Below are positions 44,237 to 52,650 of a stretch of 64,000 nucleotides of DNA, one piece after another; within the stretch, counting starts at the first letter, position 1, and each line of letters starts with the position of its first letter. Origin of the DNA: Candidatus Helarchaeota archaeon. Lineage in GTDB: Archaea > Asgardarchaeota > Lokiarchaeia > Helarchaeales > HEL-GB-A. The notes below the pieces were generated by a model that saw only the letters and a program-made list of their open reading frames with translations, did no database searches and had not been told where the DNA came from. The position numbers were made by a program, and so were the translations under genes. Where the stretch lies: assembly GCA_013375455.1 (NCBI GenBank), contig JABXJT010000014.1, positions 21,742-85,741 on the forward strand, given 5' to 3'.

Positions 44237-44401
44237 TTTTGTTCACCTGTTGAATTCATTTCCTCTCTTTTTTATAATACTTTTTTATCTTAGAATTTAA
44301 TAATTGTTCTAACTTTGAATTAGTAGAAAAAATCTTTAGGGGAGAAATTACTTAATTCCTATCATCAAAATTTTATCTCATTTATCAATTGAGGGTTTAA
44401 A
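44237..44401. promoter_or_regulatory. Divergent promoter region between mirrored nitroreductase operons
   Basis: 165 AT-rich bases separate the two divergent operons. On the minus strand GTATTATAAAAAAG (about 44267-44280) is a TATA-like element about 35-45 bases before the left start, giving a very short leader. No equally clear TATA is seen for the right operon; its ATG (44402) is preceded by TTGAGGGTTTAA. Confidence 0.45.
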
Positions 44402-45811
44402 ATGGATGTTTTTGAGGCTATTTATAAAAGAAGAAGCATGAGAAGATTCAATCGAGAAAAAAGCCAAGCTGCTGATGAGATGAAACCACCAGATGGCGAG
44501 GCGTTCCAAAAAATAATTAAAACAGTTAATAAGATACCTTCACCCCTCTATGGGATCTACCCATGGCGGTTCCTTGTCGTTTCCGATAACCGCACGAAAA
44601 CTAAACTCGGGAAGTTCGGGCAGGAAACCGCTTCTCTGTTGTTTGGTCTTAGTTCGGAAATCATGAGAGGGCACCTTTGGTATCTTCATGATGATAAGAG
44701 ACTACAGGAAAAGGTAAGGGGTGAAGCTGCAACCGGCGAATTGTGGACCTACCCGAGCGATTCAAGCTTTGTAATAGTCCCTTGCTGGTCTAGAGGCGCG
44801 TGGGGATCCGCAATGCTACCAGTGGTCACGATTCCAGTTCCTCATATATGTTCAGCCACCATTGGGATGGCGTGTCAGAATATGTGGCTCACTACAACTG
44901 AACTCGGTTATGCATGTGCGTTGAACGCGATGCCCACCAACGATCCAAGGAGAAGAGAAATGGTTGCCGATCATCTGGGCATCCCACATTCCTGGGAATT
45001 CTTGGGGGCTTTCTCTTTCGGCGTATCGCGACAACCCCGCCACGTGGGTCCTGCAAGAGCACCCCTTGAAGGGGTTTTTTACTCAGAACTTTGGGGAAAT
45101 AACTACGTGCGCTTGGCTTACCGAAGCGATAACTTAGAATATGAGGATCTTCCCACTATGGAATTATCAAAAGCGCAGAGAAAGCAAGCTGCCATCGGGA
45201 TTTACAAGGAAGAACCCGTTGAAGACTGGAAAATTGAACGAATCATGGATACGGCGAAATGGGCACCAAATCCTGAAAATCTGCAGCACTGGCGCTTCGT
45301 GGTGGTGCGAAAAGATGAAAATTTCAAGCAGATGATGCTACAATTCAATATGGAAGTCGTGGAGTTACGGAATGCAATCGGGTTGACAACTGGGGGTACG
45401 GGCTTGACTGCAATGATGGAGTCATATATCCAATATCTGAAATATCCGGAAACGGCAGACACCATAATCATTCCTTGCTACACACATTCGACATGGGCTG
45501 AATATCCCGCCACGACTGCGGGCATGACGGATTACATCTTCGCGGGAGCGACGGGGACGTGCATCCAAAATATGTGGCTAGCTGCGATAGCACTCGGACT
45601 TGGGTGCAATTATGATATTTTCAGCGTGATTGATAACCGACGGAAAGAAATACTCTGTGATTATTTAAACATTCCCAGATCGTGGGAACCACTTGGATGT
45701 CTTTATATTGGGTACCCAAAGAGTAAGATGCCGGCAACTAGTGCTCCCAAACTCTCAGAATTACTCTTTGCCGATCATTGGGGTAATAAAATGTTCGTAA
45801 AAAAATCTTAA
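44402..45811 (+). CDS. Tandem nitroreductase (paralogue in the mirrored operon)
   Basis: 469 aa with two nitroreductase halves: MDVFEAIYKRRSMRRFNREK, YGIYPWRFLVVSDNR, GMACQNMWLTTTELGYACAL in the first; WAPNPENLQHWRFVVVRKDE, CIQNMWLAAIALGLGCNYDI, RSWEPLGCLYIGYPKS in the second. It aligns end to end with the product of 41935 in plan and motifs. First gene of the right operon; the two RHH-like genes and an SCP2 gene follow at 12, 10 and about 9 bases. Divergent from the left operon. Confidence 0.85.
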   Translation: MDVFEAIYKRRSMRRFNREKSQAADEMKPPDGEAFQKIIKTVNKIPSPLYGIYPWRFLVVSDNRTKTKLGKFGQETASLLFGLSSEIMRGHLWYLHDDKRLQEKVRGEAATGELWTYPSDSSFVIVPCWSRGAWGSAMLPVVTIPVPHICSATIGMACQNMWLTTTELGYACALNAMPTNDPRRREMVADHLGIPHSWEFLGAFSFGVSRQPRHVGPARAPLEGVFYSELWGNNYVRLAYRSDNLEYEDLPTMELSKAQRKQAAIGIYKEEPVEDWKIERIMDTAKWAPNPENLQHWRFVVVRKDENFKQMMLQFNMEVVELRNAIGLTTGGTGLTAMMESYIQYLKYPETADTIIIPCYTHSTWAEYPATTAGMTDYIFAGATGTCIQNMWLAAIALGLGCNYDIFSVIDNRRKEILCDYLNIPRSWEPLGCLYIGYPKSKMPATSAPKLSELLFADHWGNKMFVKKS

Positions 45812-45823
45812 GGAAGTGATGAA

Positions 45824-46081
45824 ATGAGTGAATGGTTAGGAAAACCCCGCGTTTCAGAAGAGGATATTGAAGAATACCAGCCGAGTTTTGTAAAAATGTT
45901 TCCAACTCTCGTTAAGTATTATGAAAAAAATCAGAGGTTCCGGATGACGGTGATCTTTGATTATCCTTTATTTGATTCCTTCAAGAAAGTCGTAGAAAAG
46001 AAATATGGAACATTCACGAGAGCCGAAGCTGATAAGGCCATAATTGAAGCCATCGAGGAATGGATTAAAAATAACAAATAA
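45824..46081 (+). CDS. Small ribbon-helix-helix-like protein (right operon, first copy)
   Basis: 85 aa. MSEWLGKPRVSEEDIEEYQP is nearly the same start as the product of 43734. RFRMTVIFDYPLFDSFKKVV, then GTFTRAEADKAIIEAIEEWI, is a strand plus two helices as in RHH proteins. ATG preceded by AAGGAAGTGA. Part of the cassette shared by both operons. Confidence 0.6.
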   Translation: MSEWLGKPRVSEEDIEEYQPSFVKMFPTLVKYYEKNQRFRMTVIFDYPLFDSFKKVVEKKYGTFTRAEADKAIIEAIEEWIKNNK

Positions 46082-46091
46082 AGTATGGTGA

Positions 46092-46349
46092 ATGCCTATG
46101 AGTAAAAAAGAGAAAAAACCACCAGGGCCCTTCATCAGAGAAGATTTCGACCTAGGGCTCGCGATGCCCTCGTTAAAGCAATTTGTTGTGGATGATTTAA
46201 AATTTCGAGTCTACACGTTATTTGACGAGGATCTGTTCCAGGAATTCAAGGCCGCAGTCATAAAAAAATATGGAACCTTTTACCCTGACGAAACAAAAAA
46301 AGCAGTAATTGAAGCGATTAAAATGTGGATCGCTGACGTGAATAAATAG
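46092..46349 (+). CDS. Small ribbon-helix-helix-like protein (right operon, second copy)
   Basis: 85 aa, or 83 from ATG 46098. The N-terminus (KKEKKPPGPFIREDFDLGLA) has diverged, but the C-terminal half (RVYTLFDEDLFQEFKAAVIK, KKYGTFYPDETKKAVIEAIK) matches the first copy, so this is a second member of the same small family. Ten bases after the previous stop. Possibly an unequal partner of the first copy. Confidence 0.55.
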   Translation: MPMSKKEKKPPGPFIREDFDLGLAMPSLKQFVVDDLKFRVYTLFDEDLFQEFKAAVIKKYGTFYPDETKKAVIEAIKMWIADVNK

Positions 46350-46358
46350 GTGATGAAA

Positions 46359-46730
46359 ATGGCTACAGTAGATGATGTTATCAATTGGGTAAAAACGCTT
46401 GCAGATAAGATAAATAATCAAAAAGCAAATAAGGAAATTATTAAAAAGTGGATTAAGAAGAACTACTGGGGCAAAATCATTTCCTGGAAAATGGATGGAA
46501 AAGGGTTCTTCTTGATAATAACAAGAGATGGAGAGGCGAAATTCGGGACTGGAGATTACCCATCTCCTGAAGTAACGATGCTAATTTCACCTGACGCGTT
46601 CATGGAGCTACTAAAAAAAGACCCCTACACTGGTTTAAAAGGTATGCTCACAACGAACCAACTGGTCATACGCGGGAATTTGAATGAGGCAAACAAGTTC
46701 CTTGGTGCTGTAAAAGAGATTCTCAAATAG
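46359..46730 (+). CDS. SCP2 sterol-carrier-like lipid-binding protein
   Basis: 123 aa from ATG 46359, which follows GGTGA; the GTG at 46350 is less likely. IKKWIKKNYWGKIISWKMDG, AKFGTGDYPSPEVTMLISPD, NQLVIRGNLNEANKFLGAVK parallel the SCP2 protein at 43352. Last gene of the right operon. Hydrophobic-ligand binding is the family role; specific ligand unknown. Confidence 0.75.
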   Translation: MATVDDVINWVKTLADKINNQKANKEIIKKWIKKNYWGKIISWKMDGKGFFLIITRDGEAKFGTGDYPSPEVTMLISPDAFMELLKKDPYTGLKGMLTTNQLVIRGNLNEANKFLGAVKEILK

Positions 46731-46793
46731 ATTTAAACTTCATTTTTTTTTATTGATTTTCTCATAAACGAATATGAATACAACTGCAAATCA

Positions 46794-47237
46794 ATGGCGA
46801 TAAATATGAGTAAATCTATGGACAATTTATTCATTTTTTCCTCAATCATTTTCAATATTTCAGTGAGTATTGTCTACCTCGCATCAAAACTTGCTAATCT
46901 AGCTCTATTGCAGGTAGCTGGTGTTGTTGTAATTTTTCTGATCCTGCCGTTCACCATCACTATGTTCGGATTTATTAAAGAGAAAGAGGGAAAAAAGATA
47001 ATAATTTCTAATATAATTATTCTATTCTATCTCTTTTTAGAATTATTATTAGACTACATCCTTTTAATTCCATTCCGAGATATCCTCGCAATTCATATCC
47101 CCTACATTATAGTTATCTATGCTGCACTTTTTAGCATGATAGGGGTCTCCTTCGATAAAAACAGGAAAATGGGATTTGTGGTTTTACTAACATTCTTCAT
47201 ATTGATTGGATGTTTAATCTACATGTTTATAGGTTGA
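46794..47237 (+). CDS. Four-segment membrane protein
   Basis: 147 aa with four hydrophobic segments and a central charged loop (KEKEGKKIIIS). ATG 46794 or 46806 are both possible. No motif recognised and no clear link to the SCP2 operon 60 bases upstream. Function unknown. Confidence 0.6.
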   Translation: MAINMSKSMDNLFIFSSIIFNISVSIVYLASKLANLALLQVAGVVVIFLILPFTITMFGFIKEKEGKKIIISNIIILFYLFLELLLDYILLIPFRDILAIHIPYIIVIYAALFSMIGVSFDKNRKMGFVVLLTFFILIGCLIYMFIG

Positions 47238-47360
47238 TCTATGAAGAAAAAGTTATCAACCTAATTATTCTGATCAAATGTATGACGCTGCAATTCTTAC
47301 CGTCAAACATAACAACAAAATTTCTAGATTACTTCTAAAGGATTTTCGGAGTTTGAACGA

Positions 47361-48218
47361 ATGAATCAATCAATTGATATGAGCAACAAAATTTGCATGA
47401 TCACCGGGGCTAACTCAGGTATTGGGAAAGCAACCGCCCTGGGTCTGGCAAAGATGGGAGCTCATATAGTCATGGTTTGCCGAAATGAGGAACGGGGCTT
47501 GACTGCGCAGGAAGATATTAAAATCCAAAGCGGAAACCAATCTATAGATCTGCTACTCGCTGATTTAGCATCCCAGAAAGCGATCCGCGATCTTGCCACG
47601 GAATTTAAACAGAACTATTCGCATCTGCACGTCTTGATCAACAATGCAGGCATCGTCCTACCCAAAAAAACCTTGACCGTTGATGGGATCGAGACCGTCT
47701 TTGCTGTTAATCATTTAGCCCCCTTCTTGCTAACACATCTGCTCTTGGACGTTCTCAAGGCGAGCGCTCCCGCACGAATTATTACCGTCAGCTCCAGGGC
47801 CCATGGTGGGAAGATCGACTTTGACAACCTTCAAATGGAAAAGGGATTTAGCATGTTCAAGTCTTACGCTCAATCCAAATTGGGCAATGTCCTATTTACA
47901 TACGAACTCGCCCGACGCCTCGAGGGCACCGGTGTCACGGCGAACTGTCTCCATCCAGGAGGGGTGAGAACAAGGTTAGGTCAGCATTCTCTTTTGTTTA
48001 GAATTGGATATATAATTGGGGCTCCCTTTCTGAAGAGTCCTAAAAAAGGAGCTCGCACCTCCATATATCTGGCATCCTCACCCGAAGTCGAGGGCGTGAC
48101 CGGCAAGTATTTCATGGCTAAAAAAGAAGCCAAGTCATCCAAAATTTCCCATGACGAATCCGTGGCCAAACGTCTCTGGGAGATTAGTGCTGAATTAGTC
48201 AAATTAAAGCAGGGTTAA
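47361..48218 (+). CDS. Short-chain dehydrogenase/reductase (retinol dehydrogenase-like)
   Basis: 285 aa. MITGANSGIGKATALGLAKM is the NAD(P) loop (TGANSGIG), HVLINNAGIV the structural NNAG, ITVSSRAHGGK the catalytic Ser, and SYAQSKLGNVLFTYELARRL the Y-x-x-x-K pair, all intact. The pattern is that of retinol dehydrogenase/WW-domain oxidoreductase-type SDRs, acting on hydrophobic alcohols or ketones. Single gene between membrane protein genes. Confidence 0.85.
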   Translation: MNQSIDMSNKICMITGANSGIGKATALGLAKMGAHIVMVCRNEERGLTAQEDIKIQSGNQSIDLLLADLASQKAIRDLATEFKQNYSHLHVLINNAGIVLPKKTLTVDGIETVFAVNHLAPFLLTHLLLDVLKASAPARIITVSSRAHGGKIDFDNLQMEKGFSMFKSYAQSKLGNVLFTYELARRLEGTGVTANCLHPGGVRTRLGQHSLLFRIGYIIGAPFLKSPKKGARTSIYLASSPEVEGVTGKYFMAKKEAKSSKISHDESVAKRLWEISAELVKLKQG

Positions 48219-48399
48219 AAAAAATAAAAAGAGATCATCCGAACTGCCACGTTCCGATCTTTATATCAACTCTATTTTTAGAATTAACGTTTTTGGAAAC
48301 ATCAAATACCTCCCTTAAAAATGAAATATATACTTAAATAAGAGTAATTTGTAATGGAGAGTTACAGAAAAATTTAAGAAAATGAGGTAGGTGAAAAAA

Positions 48400-49107
48400 A
48401 TGGATGAAACTCCTCCTGAAAAATCCAAAATAGACGTTGGAGCAACAAAACTCGTTGCATTCATCGGTGCTATCGTCATGCTTCTCGAAGGTTTCTTATT
48501 CTTACGATTTCCTTATATTAATCCAGTTTTGTATATAATAACAGGTTTTGCATGTGTTGCAGGCGGCATTATTTTACTCCTCGTATTAGGAGTTGGCTTT
48601 GAGGTCGATACTCCAATCCCATATAAGTGGTGGCTACTATTGGCTATAGGTGGTGGCGTAATACTATTGGCACTCATCACAAATATTATCGTTATAGGTT
48701 TTGTTTGGGGTACTCCGTGGTACCTAGGTGGATTATTAGTGGGAATTGCTGGATTGATGGAGCTTCTAATTGAAGGAGGTAAATTGGATTGGAAGGCATC
48801 AAAATTTGTGATGTTAATAGGCGCGTCGATCTTGATAGTCCTCTCAATTCAGGGTATTATAGCAACGAGAACTTGGTTGTTGCTTGCTGGCCTTATCGTT
48901 GGTGTACTTCTAATACTGCAACTTTTCGATGTACTTCCGGATGAATGGTGGCTGACTTTAATCTTTGTCCTTGCACCCTTTATAATAATGCCCGCACTGG
49001 TGCCAACAATATGGATAGACTTCACTTCCCTGACTATATTCCCCGTACTCCCCACTTATGCAAGTGTACTCCTCGTCGGCTTTCTCTTATACGCACTGGA
49101 TGAATAA
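48400..49107 (+). CDS. Polytopic membrane protein, about seven segments
   Basis: 235 aa from ATG 48400; GTG 48391 is only two bases from the GAGGT ribosome site. Seven or eight hydrophobic helices; the loop KWWLLLAIGG and the later DEWWLTLIFV repeat a theme that suggests internal duplication. No motif recognised. Function unknown. Confidence 0.6.
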   Translation: MDETPPEKSKIDVGATKLVAFIGAIVMLLEGFLFLRFPYINPVLYIITGFACVAGGIILLLVLGVGFEVDTPIPYKWWLLLAIGGGVILLALITNIIVIGFVWGTPWYLGGLLVGIAGLMELLIEGGKLDWKASKFVMLIGASILIVLSIQGIIATRTWLLLAGLIVGVLLILQLFDVLPDEWWLTLIFVLAPFIIMPALVPTIWIDFTSLTIFPVLPTYASVLLVGFLLYALDE

Positions 49108-49240
49108 ATGAATCCAAATTTCCCTTCTTTTTTTTGTCTTAGTTAATGGGACATCAGTGCTGAACTTACCCAATTGAACGCCTAAAATAATAATCTTTAA
49201 TTGAAATTGGTCACCAAATAGTCCTATAACAAGCCCCTCG

Positions 49241-50095
49241 TTAATTTACATCCTCTTCCAAATAAACCGCTTCTGCCCGGTTCCATATATCGTCAAAATA
49301 AGGAATCAAGTCTTCATACAGTGACTTATTTACCATGTAGATTGAAAGGAGGAATTCATTCGGCTTTATTGGATGCCTCATTAATAAGATTACCTTGTTC
49401 AAATCAAATAACCCAAACGGTACCGAAACTTTTTCTTTCAGCAACCTAATTTGATTTTTTGCATTTAATTTCCTTGGCCGCCGATGAATCCACTGAAGAA
49501 TCTTTACCTTTTGCTTGTCAGTATCATATCCAATTATCAATTTGGTATCTATCTTCTTCTTCTTGAAATTTAGGCTGATTTCCTGTGCCATTTTGGAATT
49601 CCCTGTCATCTTATTAAGCATGTTAAAATCAATGCAGATCATTGAAACAAATTCAACAAATCGAAACCTCGAAACGTGTTTATTAAAAATTTCAGATTCA
49701 TTGACAGTAACGTTCCAAAATAATGAATCCGTATCATAATTTGTGAGTCTTCGCTGTAAAAAAGTTTCTAATTTTGGTATTTTCGCTTTAAAAGTTTCAT
49801 ACTCTTTTCGTTTAAGTTTTCTTAGATTTTCAAGAGCTAAATCCAACCCAACAGGTTTATATTTCTTTGGTCTAGATTCTTGGATTTCAATTAACCCGTA
49901 CTTTGCCAAATTTTCCAATATGTTATAAATTTTACTCGATGGGATGTGTGTCTGCGTGCAAATATCTTTGGCTTCACATAAATCTATGGATAAAATTGTC
50001 AAGTAGGTCCGAATTTCGTTTTTAGATAATCCAAAATCTTCCAAAATTTTTGATTCGGTCAAGACATCTTCTTCTTGCACCATTTCCTTCTCCAT
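49241..50095 (-). CDS. TrmB-family transcriptional regulator
   Basis: 284 aa. The N-terminal winged helix (KILEDFGLSKNEIRTYLTIL, then IPSSKIYNILENLAKYGLIE) and the linker KPVGLDLALENLRKLKRKEY match TrmB regulators, which control sugar or other operons in archaea. The C-terminal effector half is diverged. Transcribed away from the nitronate monooxygenase gene 136 bases off; it may regulate that or neighbouring genes. Effector unknown. Confidence 0.78.
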   Translation of the reverse strand: MEKEMVQEEDVLTESKILEDFGLSKNEIRTYLTILSIDLCEAKDICTQTHIPSSKIYNILENLAKYGLIEIQESRPKKYKPVGLDLALENLRKLKRKEYETFKAKIPKLETFLQRRLTNYDTDSLFWNVTVNESEIFNKHVSRFRFVEFVSMICIDFNMLNKMTGNSKMAQEISLNFKKKKIDTKLIIGYDTDKQKVKILQWIHRRPRKLNAKNQIRLLKEKVSVPFGLFDLNKVILLMRHPIKPNEFLLSIYMVNKSLYEDLIPYFDDIWNRAEAVYLEEDVN

Positions 50096-50231
50096 TTACT
50101 CTTAACTTCTCTCTTTAATTCTCTGTTTATTTCAAAAACAAAATCAATTCTACCTTAAATTGGTAGAAATTACTTAAATGATTTATCGTACAAATTTTAT
50201 CTCAGCAGAAACATGGTTGGAGACGACGTTT

Positions 50232-51260
50232 ATGATTCATACCGAATTATGTGACATGTTAAATATTAAGCATCCTATAATTCAAGCAGGGATGGGTCCT
50301 TTCTCCACGAAACTGTTGGCCATAGCTGCATCAAACGCTGGAATACTCGGATTAATCAGCCATTCAGGTGGCCCACTAATGGGGCTCGAAAAACCCGTTC
50401 CACAAATAATGTCCGAAGCGATTGATGAAGTTGCGAAAAAGACCAAAACCCCCTTCGGGGTTAACGTCCGAGTGGCAAAAGAGCAACCCGACGCACGCAA
50501 GTGCATCGCGATGATTTGCGAAAAGGTCCAAGGCGACTCTGATCTCGCAAAAAAACTGCGAGTCGTGGTCACCTCCGCGGGAGACCCCATAGGCGGCACG
50601 AAAAAAGGTGGATTATGGGCCGAGCAGTTACATCGTGCGGGAATTTTGCACTTTCACGTGGCAGCTGCCACTCGCCATGCCTTACGAGTACAAAAGGCAG
50701 GATGTGATGCGGTCATTGCCTCCGGCTACGAGGCGGGTGGGCATATCGCCCTGAACCCAGTTCATACGTGGGTTTTACTTCAAGGAGCTGTTAAAGCGGT
50801 CAAGATTCCGGTCATTGCGGCAGGAGGGATGGCAGATGGTCGAAGTCTTGCGGCAGCTCTGGCGATGGGAGCAGTCGGGATACAAATGGGAACGCGTATG
50901 ATCGCGACGAGCGATAGTGATTTCAAAGCCAATTATAAAGAATCATTCACCACGGCTGAGGAAAATGCTACGGTGGTTTTGCCGGGCTTCTTTTCCCCAC
51001 ATTGTCGGTATTTGGCAAATGAATGGACCGAAGGGTTAGAAGAAAAGATGGCGCAAAACACGCCCGATACGGAATTGATGAAATATAAAGCAGAAGGGCG
51101 CTACTTAGCAGCAGAAATTGGGGATAAGCGTGGGAGCATATTATGCGGCCAGGTGACCGGATTAATTAAAGATGTCCCAACTGTAAAGGAACTAGTCGAT
51201 AGAACCATTCAAGAAGCTGAAGAGATCCTTAAGAACTTGCCTAAATACGTAAAATCTTAG
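50232..51260 (+). CDS. Nitronate monooxygenase / 2-nitropropane dioxygenase-family flavoenzyme
   Basis: 342 aa from ATG 50232 (MIHTELCDMLNIKHPIIQAG). FMN TIM-barrel family. LCDMLNIKHPIIQAGMGPF, GCDAVIASGYEAGGHIALNP (the G-x-E-A-G-G-H FMN motif with the catalytic His) and PVIAAGGMADGRSLAAALAM, GAVGIQMGTRMIATSDS are all present. Close in pattern to FabK and other NPD enzymes that reduce enoyl thioesters, so an enoyl-CoA role is possible. ATG 50178 would add 18 unlike residues. Single gene. Confidence 0.87.
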   Translation: MIHTELCDMLNIKHPIIQAGMGPFSTKLLAIAASNAGILGLISHSGGPLMGLEKPVPQIMSEAIDEVAKKTKTPFGVNVRVAKEQPDARKCIAMICEKVQGDSDLAKKLRVVVTSAGDPIGGTKKGGLWAEQLHRAGILHFHVAAATRHALRVQKAGCDAVIASGYEAGGHIALNPVHTWVLLQGAVKAVKIPVIAAGGMADGRSLAAALAMGAVGIQMGTRMIATSDSDFKANYKESFTTAEENATVVLPGFFSPHCRYLANEWTEGLEEKMAQNTPDTELMKYKAEGRYLAAEIGDKRGSILCGQVTGLIKDVPTVKELVDRTIQEAEEILKNLPKYVKS

Positions 51261-51384
51261 TTGCATTTTTTCAGTTATCAGCCCCCTCTTTCTCTACCTT
51301 CAAATTTCACTACTAATACTACTAATACCATTAAATACTATTAAATATTAAATATGATTTAGACTATGTAAGAGGCTATGCGAT

Positions 51385-51987
51385 ATGAGTGAGAGCACGA
51401 AACCGAGCAAACCGAAAAAAATAGCAAAGATTTTAATAATGGGTCTTGATAATAGCGGAAAGACTTCGATTCTCCTAAGTTTACAGAAGAGCGTGAATCA
51501 GAAGAAAATTAATCTATTGACGTATTATTCATTAAAGCCAACCCCAGGATTGAATATTATCTCTATAGATAAGCAGGATACTCGCTTCAATATATGGGAG
51601 CTAGGTGGGCAACAACAATATCGCGACGAATACCTGCAAGATTTGGAAAAATATATACAGGAAACCAGTAAATTCATTTACGTGATCGACGTTCAGGACA
51701 TAGATCGATATGTCGAGGCGTTACAATACTTTGAAGACATCTTCAAACATTTTAATGAACAAGACAGAAAAAAAATTCAGCTCTCAATTTTCCTCCACAA
51801 ATTCGATCCCGGCCTTGATGAAGAGCCAAATTTCTCGTACAAGACGGTCTCTACTCGGTTAACTGATAAAATTAGCAGTATGATTCCGTCAGATGTTAAT
51901 TATAATATTTTTAAGACGACGATTTATACAATCTTTGAAAAGAAGCTCCTTGAATCCGTATCTGATGAATTTTTTACGATACTGTAA
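51385..51987 (+). CDS. Arf/Rag-like small GTPase
   Basis: 200 aa. G1 is GLDNSGKT (20-27), a Ras/Arf-type P-loop; G2 threonine is in KPTPGL (T53); G3 reads WELGGQQQYR (71-80), where most Arf-like proteins have WDxGGQ; G4 is HKFD (138-141), the H-K-x-D seen in Rag/Gtr GTPases instead of N-K-x-D. No C-terminal prenyl Cys. Asgard genomes are rich in such GTPases. ATG start. Single gene, convergent with the beta-helix protein at 51991 with a 3-base gap. A Rag/Gtr-like regulatory role is a hypothesis from G4 only. Confidence 0.85.
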   Translation: MSESTKPSKPKKIAKILIMGLDNSGKTSILLSLQKSVNQKKINLLTYYSLKPTPGLNIISIDKQDTRFNIWELGGQQQYRDEYLQDLEKYIQETSKFIYVIDVQDIDRYVEALQYFEDIFKHFNEQDRKKIQLSIFLHKFDPGLDEEPNFSYKTVSTRLTDKISSMIPSDVNYNIFKTTIYTIFEKKLLESVSDEFFTIL

Positions 51988-51990
51988 TTT

Positions 51991-52512
51991 TCATTTTGAA
52001 TTTTTATATTTCTGGGCAATCTCTCGGAAGGTTTTTTTGCCAACGTCCCACATGGTTAAATCGCGTTCGGAGATATCTCGCTTTTCTTTGGCGGGAATTC
52101 CTAAAAAAACTTTTCCTGTAGGTATGGTTCCCCGTGCAACAAAGGAACACGCTCCGATCATGCTGTTTTCCCCTATTTTCACACCAGGCATTATGAGTGA
52201 GCGCGCACCGATAATGCAATTAGCACCAATAATTGCTCCGTGAATGATTGAACCGAACCCAATGAGGCAATTTTCCCCTATTTTCGTCTTATTACCTGCA
52301 GATGGGTTAATGAGCACGCCATCTTGAATCACCGTCCCAGTTTTGATAATTACGGGGGCAATGTCCCCCCGAATAACGCCACCTGGGAAAACCACGACAT
52401 TTTCTTCGATCTGCACGTCTCCATACACGACCACGTCATCGGCTAGCCAACTATTTGGATGAATTTCCGGTCTTTTCTCGCCATAATTATAAGTCTTCAT
52501 ACTTTTCAACAC
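51991..52512 (-). CDS. Left-handed beta-helix, gamma-carbonic-anhydrase-like protein lacking zinc ligands
   Basis: 173 aa of hexapeptide repeats (VVVYGDVQIEENVVVFPGGV, RGDIAPVIIKTGTVIQDGVL, IGENCLIGFGSIIHGAIIGA). The three zinc His of gamma carbonic anhydrases correspond here to IGFGSIIHG and LINPSAG: only one His remains (IIHG), the other two read Phe and Pro/Ser. It is therefore unlikely to be an active anhydrase and more like PaaY/CaiE-type structural or acyltransferase-like relatives. Convergent with the GTPase gene. Confidence 0.8.
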   Translation of the reverse strand: MLKSMKTYNYGEKRPEIHPNSWLADDVVVYGDVQIEENVVVFPGGVIRGDIAPVIIKTGTVIQDGVLINPSAGNKTKIGENCLIGFGSIIHGAIIGANCIIGARSLIMPGVKIGENSMIGACSFVARGTIPTGKVFLGIPAKEKRDISERDLTMWDVGKKTFREIAQKYKNSK

Positions 52513-52650
52513 CTTCTTACATCAATCAGTTAAGAGTTTGATACTGTTCTTTTTGTTACTTTCTATCGCTTAATCGGGAATTTCTCCTTTTTCAACACCG
52601 AATATTTTTAATCCTTATGAATGATGAATTTAATTACATTTTTTTAAAAG

